Origin: Burkholderiales bacterium
GTDB lineage: Bacteria > Pseudomonadota > Gammaproteobacteria > Burkholderiales > Burkholderiaceae_C
Direction of reading: 5' to 3'
DNA: 14,777 bases
NCBI GenBank assembly: GCA_006227785.1
Contig: SBFU01000504.1
Coordinates: 1 to 14,777 of the forward strand
The notes below the pieces were generated by a model. It made no database searches, had not been told where the DNA came from, and worked only from the letters and a program-made list of their open reading frames with translations. The position numbers were made by a program, and so were the translations under genes. This document shows positions 1-8,294 of the stretch, piece by piece. Every line of letters begins with the position of its first letter. The stretch's first letter is position 1.

Positions 1-1446
1 GGGGTAGTCGGGCACGTTGGTGCCGGTGGGGGTCCAGGCCACGCGCGCGGGGCTGCGGTAGAACTCGACCAGACCACCCAGCTTCGGCGCCATGTCGGTC
101 ATGGCCTTGGACTGGATGTCGGACTCGCGGATGGGGGTGAGACCGACGATGGTCTTTTTCAGCGATGTGGTCTTGGCGGTCACGAACTGGGCGTACAGCC
201 AGGCAGCGGCAGTTCGGTTTTCATCGTGTTTTTCGAAGAAAGTCCACGAACCCACGTCCTGGTAACCGTTCTGCATGCCTTGCTTCCAGTACGGGCCGTT
301 CGGTCCCGGGGCCATGCGCCACTTGGGGGTACCGTCTGCATTGACCACCGGCAGACCGGGTTTGGTCATGTCGGCGGTGAACGCGGTGTACCAGAAGATC
401 TGCTGGGCGATCTGACCTTGAGCGGGCACCGGGCCAGCTTCGCCGAAGGTCATGCCAGTGGCCTCCTTGGGCGCGTACTTCTTCATCCAGTCGATATATT
501 TGGTCAGTGCGTACACCGCAGCGGGCGAATTGGTGGCTCCGCCACGAGATACGCTGGCACCCTGCGGATGACACCCGTCGGCCGAGGCACGGATGCCCCA
601 TTCGTCCACCGGTTTGCCGTTGGGGATGCCCACATCGGCGGTGCCTGCCATGGACAGCCAGGCATCGGTGAAGCGCCAGCCGAGCGACGGGTCTTTCTTG
701 CCATAGTCCATGTGGCCATAGATGGGCTTGCCGTCGATGGTCTTGACGTCGTTGGTGAAGAATTCCGCGATGTCCTCGTAGGCACTCCAGTTCAGTGGCA
801 CGCCGAGGTCGTAGCCGTACTTGGCCTTGAACCTGTCCTTGAGGTCCTTGCGCTCAAACAGGTCGGCCCGAAACCAGTAGAGGTTGGCGAACTGCTGGGT
901 GGGCAACTGGTAGAGCTTGCCATCAGGAGCCGTGGTGAAGCTGGTGCCGATGAAGTCCTTGAGGTCCAGACCGGGATTGGTCCACTCCTTGCCCTTGCCG
1001 GCCATGTAGTCGGTCAGGTTCATGATCTTGCCGTAGCGGTAGTGGGTACCGATCAGGTCGGAATCGCTGATCCAGCCGTCGTAGATGGACTTGCCCGACT
1101 GCATGGAGGTCTGCAGCTTCTCGACCACGTCGCCTTCCTGTATCAGGTCGTGCTTGACCTTGATGCCGGTGATCTCCTCAAAGGCCCTGGCCAGCGTCTT
1201 GCTTTCGTACTCATGCGTGGTGATGGTTTCGGACACCACAGATATCTCTCGCACACCCTTTGCCTTGAGCTTGGCAGCAGCGTCGATGAACCACTTCATC
1301 TCGGCCATCTGCTGGTCCTTGGACAAGGTAGAAGGCTGGAATTCGGTGTCAATCCAGCGTTTGGCAGCGGTCTCGTTGGCCCAGGCGACCTGGGTACCCA
1401 TGGCTACCAGCGTTGCCAGCGCCAGAGCGGTATGTCGCAATTTCAT
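1..1446 (-). CDS. glpV: Glycerol ABC transporter, periplasmic substrate-binding protein (3' end outside window)
   Basis: This is the extracellular solute-binding subunit that should capture glycerol in the periplasm and hand it to the GlpP/GlpQ permease. The frame is open from ATG at 1446 to the first base of the window, 482 codons with no stop, so the C-terminus is missing. Residues 1-23 form a typical Sec signal peptide: basic start MKLRH, hydrophobic core ALALATLVAM, and a cleavage site after AWA. There is no lipobox. The mature part has the look of large CUT1-type binding proteins, for example the stretch FEEITGIKVKHDLIQEGD followed by an aromatic-rich segment QQFANLYWFRADLF. The start is fixed by a strong AGGAG five bases upstream of ATG. 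It is the last gene of the six-gene transporter cluster, separated from glpU by 110 bp. The glycerol assignment rests on the cluster (DUF2160 gene, two ATPases, glpR, glpK); on sequence alone it could be any sugar or polyol binder. Confidence 0.85.
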   Translation of the reverse strand, partial: MKLRHTALALATLVAMGTQVAWANETAAKRWIDTEFQPSTLSKDQQMAEMKWFIDAAAKLKAKGVREISVVSETITTHEYESKTLARAFEEITGIKVKHDLIQEGDVVEKLQTSMQSGKSIYDGWISDSDLIGTHYRYGKIMNLTDYMAGKGKEWTNPGLDLKDFIGTSFTTAPDGKLYQLPTQQFANLYWFRADLFERKDLKDRFKAKYGYDLGVPLNWSAYEDIAEFFTNDVKTIDGKPIYGHMDYGKKDPSLGWRFTDAWLSMAGTADVGIPNGKPVDEWGIRASADGCHPQGASVSRGGATNSPAAVYALTKYIDWMKKYAPKEATGMTFGEAGPVPAQGQIAQQIFWYTAFTADMTKPGLPVVNADGTPKWRMAPGPNGPYWKQGMQNGYQDVGSWTFFEKHDENRTAAAWLYAQFVTAKTTSLKKTIVGLTPIRESDIQSKAMTDMAPKLGGLVEFYRSPARVAWTPTGTNVPDYP

Positions 1447-1451
1447 GTCGT

Positions 1452-1456
1452 CTCCT
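1452..1456 (-). promoter_or_regulatory. Strong ribosome binding site of glpV
   Basis: On the minus strand the bases read AGGAG within AGAGGAGA, five bases before the glpV ATG. It is the best Shine-Dalgarno sequence in the transporter cluster. That fits the need to make binding protein in excess over the membrane subunits, and it fixes the glpV start. Confidence 0.75.
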
Positions 1457-1467
1457 CTTTCGGTGTA

Positions 1468-1509
1468 CTTCCCCGGTGGTACTCATGGAATGGCTCGGCC
1501 CCGGGGAAG
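1468..1509. repeat. Inverted repeat / stem-loop between glpU and glpV
   Basis: CTTCCCCGG at 1468-1476 is the exact reverse complement of CCGGGGAAG at 1501-1509, giving a 9-bp perfect stem with a 24-base loop. It lies in the 110-bp spacer directly upstream of the glpV ribosome binding site. It is not followed by a T-run on the minus strand, so it is not a typical intrinsic terminator. A role as an mRNA-stabilising or processing element is inference. Confidence 0.5.
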
Positions 1510-1556
1510 CAATGGGCCGAATTCTTGAAAGGAAGGTTGTTTGCCAGTGCTGTGCG

Positions 1557-1865
1557 TCAACCTTTGCGCATGACCAGCACCATCCAGACGGAGGCGATTC
1601 CGAAGGCAAACCAGACACTGGGGTCCTTTTCCATCGACAACCATTCAGCGATCCAGCCAGCGACGCCAACAAAGCCCAGATGGATGTAGGCCGAACCGAG
1701 CAGACCGATGAACAGCCGGTCACCACGTGTTGTGACCATGGGCAGAAAGCCCTTTCGCTCCACAGTGGGTGACTGGATTTCCCACACCGTCATGCCAATG
1801 AGCATGAGCACGATGCAGGTGAAGAAAATGGCCACGGGGGTGGTCCAGACCATCCAGTCAAACAT
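1557..1865 (-). CDS. glpU: Small membrane protein of the glycerol ABC transporter cluster (DUF2160 family)
   Basis: A 102-residue inner-membrane protein with three likely transmembrane segments (about residues 8-28, 50-71 and 83-99). A charged loop between the first two contains the motif TTRGDRLFIG, which I recognise as typical of DUF2160 proteins. In Rhizobium leguminosarum the homologue GlpU sits in the glycerol transporter operon; its biochemical role is not established, and a helper or assembly subunit of the importer is the natural guess. I choose ATG at 1865, preceded by GGGGAGGG at good spacing. That start overlaps the glpQ stop codon by one base (TGATG), a sign of translational coupling. 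A GTG three bases earlier is in frame but less likely. Family assignment is from remembered sequence features plus context. Confidence 0.82.
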   Translation of the reverse strand: MFDWMVWTTPVAIFFTCIVLMLIGMTVWEIQSPTVERKGFLPMVTTRGDRLFIGLLGSAYIHLGFVGVAGWIAEWLSMEKDPSVWFAFGIASVWMVLVMRKG

Positions 1866-2677
1866 CACACCCTCCCCATGGCGAAGCCTTTGGCGATGTA
1901 ATGCCGCACGAACCAGATCACGATCGCTCCGGGCACGATGGTGAGCACGCCGGCGGCGGCCAGGGTGGCCCAGTCCATGCCACTGGCACTCACCGTACGG
2001 GTCATGGTCGCCACGATGGGTTTGGCGTTGACGCTGGTGAGCGTGCGCGCCAGCAGCAACTCCACCCAGCTGAACATGAAACAGAAGAACGCGGCCACAC
2101 CCACACCAGCCTTGATGAGTGGCAGGAAGATGGTGAAGAAGAAGCGCGGGAAGCTGTAACCGTCGACATAGGCGGTCTCGTCAATCTCTCGCGGAATGCC
2201 GCTCATGAAGCCCTCCAGAATCCACACCGCCAATGGCACGTTGAACAGCAGGTGCGCCATGGCCACGGCGATGTGCGTGTCCATCAGTCCCATGGTGGTG
2301 TAGAGCTGGAAGAATGGCAGCAGGAACACGGCCGGTGGCGTCATGCGGTTGGTGAGCAGCCAGAAGAACACGTGCTTGTCACCAAGGAAGCGGTAGCGTG
2401 AGAAGGCATAGGCCGCCGGCAGGGCCACGGTGAGCGAGATCACCGTGTTGATGGCCACGTAGATCAGGCTGTTGATGTAGCCCGAGTACCAGGACGGGTC
2501 GGTGAAAATCGTCTGGTAGTTGGCCCAGGTGAACTCCTGTGGCCACAGCGTGAACGAGGACAGGATTTCCTGATTGGTCTTGAAACTCATGTTGACCATC
2601 CAGTAGATGGGCAACAGGGCGAAAATCAGGTAGGCGATGAGAAACAAGGTTCTCTTCTTGAAGCGCCGTTCGTTCAT
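1865..2677 (-). CDS. glpQ: Glycerol ABC transporter permease, MalG-like
   Basis: A 270-residue inner-membrane permease of the binding-protein-dependent (CUT1, MalG-like) type. About six hydrophobic segments are visible, starting at residues 9-30. The cytoplasmic EAA loop that docks on the ATPase lies at about 164-188 and keeps the key pattern: acidic-rich EIDETAYVDG, then IFLPL. The C-terminal tail YIAKGFAMGRV matches the conserved end of MalG-type permeases. ATG at 2677 is preceded by AAGGGGG, a good ribosome binding site. The gene follows glpP after a 72-bp spacer and is coupled to glpU by a one-base overlap. With GlpP it should form the transmembrane heterodimer through which glycerol passes. 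Confidence 0.88.
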   Translation of the reverse strand: MNERRFKKRTLFLIAYLIFALLPIYWMVNMSFKTNQEILSSFTLWPQEFTWANYQTIFTDPSWYSGYINSLIYVAINTVISLTVALPAAYAFSRYRFLGDKHVFFWLLTNRMTPPAVFLLPFFQLYTTMGLMDTHIAVAMAHLLFNVPLAVWILEGFMSGIPREIDETAYVDGYSFPRFFFTIFLPLIKAGVGVAAFFCFMFSWVELLLARTLTSVNAKPIVATMTRTVSASGMDWATLAAAGVLTIVPGAIVIWFVRHYIAKGFAMGRV

Positions 2678-2698
2678 TGGACCCCCTTCGCGCTATTG

Positions 2699-2721
2699 CG
2701 CTGTCCCCCCCGGGGGGAGCG
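2699..2721. repeat. GC-rich palindrome in the glpP-glpQ spacer
   Basis: The spacer between the two permease genes holds a near-perfect palindrome: outer arms CGCT (2699-2702) and AGCG (2718-2721) flank seven C residues (2705-2711) followed by six G residues (2712-2717). A further GC-rich tract, GAGGCGGCTCGGCG, lies at 2731-2744. From memory, elements with a CCCC/GGGG core and a nearby CGGCTCGGCG are scattered between genes in Comamonadaceae genomes, so this may be one copy of a dispersed intergenic repeat. That has not been checked. Confidence 0.5.
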
Positions 2722-2749
2722 ATTGTTCTTGAGGCGGCTCGGCGAAACA

Positions 2750-3643
2750 TCAACCATGGGGTTGCTCCTTCTGGGACGTGCCCAGGCTCTGCATCCAGTT
2801 GTAGAGCACGAAGCAGAACAGCAGGATGATGAAGAAATAGATCAGGGAGAAGGCCGCCGCCGGGCCGACGTCGAACTGCCCCACGGCCTTGGTGGTCAGG
2901 TACTGCGACAGGAAGGTGGTGGCGCTACCAGGTCCGCCGCCGGTGAGCACGAAGGGCTCGGTGTAGATCATGAAACTGTCCATGAACCGCAGCAGCACCG
3001 CAATCATGAGCACACCGCGCATCTTGGGCAGCTGGATGTAGCGGAACACCGCCCATTTGCTGGCACCATCGATGCTGGCAGCCTGGTAATAGGCGTCGGG
3101 GATGCTGCGCAGACCGGCATAGGCCAGCAGGGCCACCAGCGGGGTCCAGTGCCACACATCCATGGCCAGCACCGTCCACCAGGCGTGTGAGGCGTTGCCG
3201 GTGTAGCTGTAATCGAAACCCGCCTGCTGCAGGTAGTACCCCAGCAGGCCGATGTCGGCGCGGCCAAAGATCTGCCAGATGGTGCCGACCACGTTCCACG
3301 GAATCAGCAGCGACAGCGCCACGATCACCAGCACCGCCGAGGCCTTCCAGCCCTGGGCCGGCATGGACAGGGCCAGCGCAATGCCCAGCGGGATTTCCAC
3401 CAGCAGCACCGCGAGCGAGAACTGGATCTGGCGCAACAGGGCTTGGTGCAGATCCTGGTCGCGCATGACGGCGGTGAACCATTCGGTGCCCACGAAGATG
3501 CGGCGATCGGGCGAGAGAATGTCCTGCACCGAGTAGTTGACCACCGTCATCAGCGGCAGGATGGCAGAGAACGCCACACAGACGATGACGGGCAGCACCA
3601 GGAACCAGGCTTTCTGGTTGACGGGTTTGGTGGTGGCGCTCAT
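2750..3643 (-). CDS. glpP: Glycerol ABC transporter permease, MalF-like
   Basis: A 297-residue inner-membrane permease, partner of GlpQ. Hydrophobic segments are visible at about 13-33, 74-94, 103-125, 155-177, 208-224 and 262-283. The EAA loop at 185-206 is well kept (YYQAASIDGASKWAVF, then IQLPKM) and is the contact point for the ATPases. The periplasmic stretch TGGGPGSATTFLSQYL, near 234-249, is typical of MalF/UgpA-type permeases. ATG at 3643 overlaps the end of glpT by four bases (ATGA), so translation is probably coupled. It reads into glpQ after a 72-bp spacer containing a GC palindrome. Assignment to glycerol rather than another small polyol rests on the cluster. Confidence 0.88.
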   Translation of the reverse strand: MSATTKPVNQKAWFLVLPVIVCVAFSAILPLMTVVNYSVQDILSPDRRIFVGTEWFTAVMRDQDLHQALLRQIQFSLAVLLVEIPLGIALALSMPAQGWKASAVLVIVALSLLIPWNVVGTIWQIFGRADIGLLGYYLQQAGFDYSYTGNASHAWWTVLAMDVWHWTPLVALLAYAGLRSIPDAYYQAASIDGASKWAVFRYIQLPKMRGVLMIAVLLRFMDSFMIYTEPFVLTGGGPGSATTFLSQYLTTKAVGQFDVGPAAAFSLIYFFIILLFCFVLYNWMQSLGTSQKEQPHG

Positions 3644-4715
3644 GAAACCAATGCCTCGTTCTGGTAGAAGCAGGTGTGGTCGCCCAGCACCTGCAGGTGA
3701 ACCGTGTCGCCCGGAGAAGGCGCCGCAGCTTCTGGCGACAGCCGGGACTTCAGGCTGTGTTCGCCCACCTGGCAGGTCACCATGAGGTAGGTGCCAATGT
3801 CCTGTACACGCAGTACCTGTGCAGGCAAGGTCCCTGCCTCCCCAGTGGCATTCAGCGCCAGGTATTCCGGTCGAATGCCCAGGGTCAGCGGCCCGGGTGG
3901 TAGGCGACGTCCGCCGCCGACGTCGAGCGACTGGTTCAGGATGTGCAGCCGCCCGCCTTCATGTTGTACGGGCAGGAAGTTCATGCCAGGCGAACCAATG
4001 AAATGCCCCACGAAGGTGTGCGCCGGGCGTTCGAACAGCGCCTCGGCCGGGCCGACCTGCACCGCCCTGCCCCTCGTCATCACCACCACCTCGTCGGCGA
4101 AGGTGAGTGCTTCCACCTGGTCGTGCGTCACGTAGATGAGCGTGAGCTTGAGCTCGTGGTGGATCTGCTTTAGCTTGCGCCGCAGCTGCCATTTCAGATG
4201 CGGGTCGATCACGGTCAGCGGCTCGTCGAACAGCACGGCCGACACGTCGGAGCGCACCAGGCCACGGCCCAGCGAGATCTTCTGCTTCTGGTCAGCGGAG
4301 AGCCCGGCAGCGCGCAGGTCGAGCTGGTGGCTCATTTCCAGCATTTCGGCTATGCGGCCCACGCGCTCCTTGATCTCACCGGCGGGCACCTTGCGGTTCT
4401 TGAGCGGGAACGCCAGGTTTTCGGCCACGGTCATGGTGTCGTAGATGACCGGGAACTGGAACACCTGCGCGATGTTGCGCTGCTGCGGGCTCAGCCGGGT
4501 GACGTCGCGACCGTCGAACTTCACGTTGCCCTGCGAGGGTTGCAGCAGGCCAGACATGATGTTGAGCATGGTGGTCTTGCCGCAGCCGGAGGGACCGAGC
4601 AGGGCGTAGGCGCCGCCGTCCTCGAAGGCCATCTTCAGGGGCAGCAGGGCGTAATCTTCTTCGCGCTGAGGATTTGCCTTGTAGGCGTGCGCGAGGTCAA
4701 GTTCTATGCGGGCCA

Positions 4716-4716
<1 letters not shown>
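3640..4716 (-). CDS. glpT: Glycerol ABC transporter ATPase with degenerate signature motif
   Basis: A 358-residue ATP-binding subunit. Walker A is GPSGCGKTT (41-49), the Q-loop glutamine is residue 87, Walker B is VLFDE (161-165, with the catalytic Glu) and the switch histidine is His198 in YVTHDQ. The signature motif, usually LSGGQ, reads LSADQ (139-143) and is followed by KQKISLGRG, so both glycines are lost. The D-loop is IDPH. A C-terminal TOBE-type domain (about 240-358) follows, as in MalK-like ATPases. The start ATG at 4716 overlaps the glpS stop by one base (TGATG) and the stop overlaps glpP by four bases, so the gene is tightly embedded. The name follows the Rhizobium glycerol transporter; it is not the glycerol-3-phosphate antiporter GlpT of E. 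coli. Confidence 0.88.
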
Positions 4717-5792
<1,076 letters not shown>

Positions 5793-5835
5793 TCGAATCC
5801 CAATGTGAAAAAACGCACACCACGAACCCATGTGC

Positions 5836-5929
5836 TGATTCGTTTCGCCGATTTTATTGTTCGTTTATGTTCTTTTTGATTCGGTATTAACCCTGAGAAG
5901 GCTCTTTTTGTTTTCCGTTATGTTCGATC
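5836..5929. promoter_or_regulatory. Phased TTCG direct-repeat array, putative GlpR operators
   Basis: Five related decamers lie in the same orientation in the glpS-glpR intergenic region: TGATTCGTTT (5836-5845), TTGTTCGTTT (5857-5866), ATGTTCTTTT (5867-5876), TGATTCGGTA (5877-5886) and ATGTTCGATC (5920-5929). Start-to-start distances are 21, 10, 10 and 43 bp, close to whole helical turns, so all repeats would face the same side of the DNA. ATGTTCG is also the half-site of the E. coli GlpR operator as I remember it. The repeats sit between the divergent glpS and glpR genes, where a DeoR-type repressor would be expected to bind. Binding itself is inference. Confidence 0.55.
5851..5856 (-). promoter_or_regulatory. 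Possible -10 box of the glpSTPQUV operon
   Basis: On the minus strand these bases read TAAAAT, one mismatch from TATAAT, about 59 bp upstream of the glpS start. The matching -35 position (TCAAAA) is weak, which fits either a regulated promoter or a wrong call. It is flanked on both sides by TTCG repeats that could be repressor sites. Confidence 0.3.
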
Positions 5930-5953
5930 CATGCCGTTTCTGTCCTGTACCGA

Positions 5954-6736
5954 ATGAATCTGAACCCCCGCCATACCCAGCTGCTGGAAGCGGTGCGCGC
6001 CAACGGACCACAAACCATCGAAGCCCTGGCCGACCGCTTCGGCGTCACGCTGCAGACGGTGCGGCGCGACGTGCAGCGCCTGGCCGAGGCCGGGTTGCTG
6101 TCGCGCTTTCACGGCGGCGTGCGCCTGCCGGTGTCGACCACCGAAAACATTGCCTACCGGCAGCGCCAGCGCATGTCGTCCGAGGCCAAAAGCAGCATTG
6201 CGCGGGCGGTGGCTCGGCGGGTGCCCAATGGCTGCTCCCTGATCATGAACATCGGTACCACCATCGAGGCGGTGGCGCACGAACTGCGTCACCACCGGGG
6301 GCTGCGCGTCATCACCAACAACCTGCACATTGCATCGCTCATGAGCACGCACCCGGACTGCGAGGTGATCGTGGCCGGCGGTCAGGTGCGCAGCGCCGAT
6401 CAGGGCATCGTCGGCGAGGCCACGGTGGACTTCATGCGCCAGTTCAAGGTGGATATCGGCCTGATCGGCATCAGTGGCATCGAAGCCGACGGTACGTTGC
6501 GCGACTTCGACTACCGCGAGGTGAAGGTGGCGCGCACCATCGTTGAACAGTCGCGAGAGGTTTGGCTGGCGGCCGACCACAGCAAGTTCAACCGCCCGGC
6601 CATGGTGGAACTGGCACGCCTGGATGACATAGACGTCTTGTTCACCGACCGCCCACCGCCGCCACCCTTCGATGAGCTCCTGACCCTCGGCGATGTGGAA
6701 TGCGTGCTGTCCGGCAACGAGTCCGATTCCTTTTGA
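5954..6736 (+). CDS. glpR: DeoR-family transcriptional repressor of the glycerol regulon
   Basis: A 260-residue cytoplasmic regulator. The N-terminal winged helix-turn-helix (about 7-58) has the DeoR signature: [19 protein letters not shown], then [10 protein letters not shown]. The C-terminal sensor domain (about 75-240) carries the DeoR ligand motifs GTTIEAVA (101-108), [16 protein letters not shown] (171-186) and AADHSKFNR (206-214). In GlpR proteins that domain binds glycerol-3-phosphate, which relieves repression. The ATG start gives the conserved [13 protein letters not shown]-terminus; no good ribosome binding site precedes it. A proline run (235-239) near the C-terminus is unusual but harmless-looking. 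It is divergent from the transporter operon and 29 bp upstream of glpK, so it probably represses both directions from the shared intergenic region. Confidence 0.9.
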   Translation: MNLNPRHTQLLEAVRANGPQTIEALADRFGVTLQTVRRDVQRLAEAGLLSRFHGGVRLPVSTTENIAYRQRQRMSSEAKSSIARAVARRVPNGCSLIMNIGTTIEAVAHELRHHRGLRVITNNLHIASLMSTHPDCEVIVAGGQVRSADQGIVGEATVDFMRQFKVDIGLIGISGIEADGTLRDFDYREVKVARTIVEQSREVWLAADHSKFNRPAMVELARLDDIDVLFTDRPPPPPFDELLTLGDVECVLSGNESDSF

Positions 6737-6754
6737 CCGAAACCCTCCCCCATC

Positions 6755-6759
6755 AGAGG
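6755..6759 (+). promoter_or_regulatory. Ribosome binding site of glpK
   Basis: AGAGG six bases before ATG 6766 decides the start of glpK over upstream in-frame candidates that would overlap glpR. Confidence 0.7.
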
Positions 6760-6765
6760 CAAGAG

Positions 6766-8259
6766 ATGACCTACCTGTTGGCCCTGGACCAGGGCACCTC
6801 CAGCTCACGCAGCATCGTGTTCGACCGAGCCGGTCGCGTGGTGACCATGGCGCAGAGCGAATTCCCTCAGATCTACCCCCAGCCAGGCTGGGTCGAACAC
6901 AACCCGCTGGACCTGTGGCAAACGCAACTGGCCACGGCCCGTCAAGCCTTGAAACAGGCCGACCTGCAAGCCGATGAAATTCGCGCGGTCGGCATCACCA
7001 ATCAGCGAGAAACGACCCTGGTGTGGAACCGAAAGACGGGCGAGCCGGTGTACAACGCCATCGTGTGGCAGGACCGTCGCGCGGAAGCCACCTGTGCCGC
7101 GCTGCGCGATCAGGGCCTGAGCGACACAGTATTGCAAAAGACCGGCCTGCGCATCGACGCCTACTTTTCAGGCACCAAGCTCAAGTGGATCATGGACCAC
7201 GTACCGGGCGCGCGCGCCCAGGCCGAACGTGGCGAGCTGGCCTTTGGCACAGTGGACAGCTGGCTGATCTGGCAACTGACCGGTGGTGCACGCCACGTCA
7301 CCGACATCAGCAATGCCTCGCGCACGATGCTGTTCAACGTGCACACGCGCACGTGGGACGACGAACTGCTGGCAGCGCTGGATGTGCCGGCCACCCTGAT
7401 GCCAGAAGCCCTGCCCTCGAGCGCGCACTTCGGGCAGATGGACGCCGAGTGGCTGGGGGCGCCGCTGGAGATTGGCGGCGTTGCCGGCGATCAGCAAAGC
7501 GCGCTGTTTGGCCAGGCATGTTTCAGCGCCGGCATGGCCAAGAACACCTATGGCACGGGCTGCTTCATGCTGATGCACACCGGTGAACGCTTCCAGGTCA
7601 GCCAGAACGGCCTGATCACCACCGCCACCGCGCAACCGCCCGGCCAGCCGCAGTATGCGCTGGAGGGCAGCGTGTTCATCGGTGGCGCGGTGGTCCAGTG
7701 GCTGCGCGACGGGCTCCGCGCCATTGAGTCCAGCAGCAAAGTACAGGCGCTGGCCGAGAGCGTACCGGACGCCGGGGGCGTGGTGCTGGTGCCGGCGTTC
7801 ACCGGACTGGGCGCGCCGTACTGGCGACCTGACACACGCGGCACGATCACCGGCCTTACACGCGGCACCACCATGGCACACATCGCGCGTGCAGCGCTGG
7901 AGAGCATCGCCTTCCAGAGCGCGGCCCTGCTGGACGCCATGAGCCGCGACGCGGTGGCCGCCGGTGGTGTGCCAGTAAGCGAACTGCGGGTCGACGGCGG
8001 CGCCTGCGTGAATGACCTTTTGATGCAGTTTCAGGCAGATCTCCTGGGAATTCCAGTGGTACGACCAGCCGTCATAGAGACCACAGCACTGGGCGCAGCG
8101 TACCTGGCAGGACTGCACACCGGTTTGTATGCGGGTCTCGATGAACTGTCGAGCCAGTGGAAGGCCGAACGCACGTTTCACCCCACACTGTCACGCGAGC
8201 GAGCCGTCGAGAAAAAGGCGCAATGGGAGCACGCGGTACGCCAGACGATAGCGTCGTGA
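6766..8259 (+). CDS. glpK: Glycerol kinase
   Basis: Phosphorylates glycerol to sn-glycerol-3-phosphate with ATP in the cytoplasm, trapping the imported glycerol and making the GlpR inducer. The protein is 497 residues (E. coli GlpK about 501). The phosphate-binding motif [10 protein letters not shown] is at 7-16, substrate residues Arg81-Glu82 lie in TNQRET, and Tyr133 in [11 protein letters not shown]. The catalytic aspartate is Asp242 in [10 protein letters not shown]. The FGGY family motifs are clear: [16 protein letters not shown] and [18 protein letters not shown] 6766 is chosen because the family fold starts there and AGAGG lies six bases upstream; longer in-frame starts fall inside glpR. 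The loop that binds fructose-1,6-bisphosphate in E. coli is replaced (see findings). It probably shares a transcript with glpR. Confidence 0.96.
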   Translation: MTYLLALDQGTSSSRSIVFDRAGRVVTMAQSEFPQIYPQPGWVEHNPLDLWQTQLATARQALKQADLQADEIRAVGITNQRETTLVWNRKTGEPVYNAIVWQDRRAEATCAALRDQGLSDTVLQKTGLRIDAYFSGTKLKWIMDHVPGARAQAERGELAFGTVDSWLIWQLTGGARHVTDISNASRTMLFNVHTRTWDDELLAALDVPATLMPEALPSSAHFGQMDAEWLGAPLEIGGVAGDQQSALFGQACFSAGMAKNTYGTGCFMLMHTGERFQVSQNGLITTATAQPPGQPQYALEGSVFIGGAVVQWLRDGLRAIESSSKVQALAESVPDAGGVVLVPAFTGLGAPYWRPDTRGTITGLTRGTTMAHIARAALESIAFQSAALLDAMSRDAVAAGGVPVSELRVDGGACVNDLLMQFQADLLGIPVVRPAVIETTALGAAYLAGLHTGLYAGLDELSSQWKAERTFHPTLSRERAVEKKAQWEHAVRQTIAS

Positions 8260-8294
8260 CAATCCGCCCATTGGCTTCGGGTGACAATGGCGAC

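Noticed and set aside
226..1689. Long plus-strand open frame (487 codons) opposite glpV
   Set aside because: It is antisense to glpV and glpU, where the minus-strand frame has a signal peptide, a strong ribosome binding site and binding-protein features. The plus frame has no recognisable domain; GC-rich genes commonly leave such open antisense frames.
5793..5953. Sigma-70 promoter for glpR
   Set aside because: Several AT-rich hexamers exist, but none pairs with a -35 at acceptable spacing, so I make no call.
5857..6546. Plus-strand open frame overlapping glpR in another frame
   Set aside because: The frame from 5954 has full DeoR-family motifs; this one begins inside the control region and yields an Arg/Ala/Gly-rich product without a domain.
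7168..8181. Minus-strand open frame (337 codons) opposite glpK
   Set aside because: glpK motifs are unambiguous on the plus strand; the antisense product has no recognisable feature.
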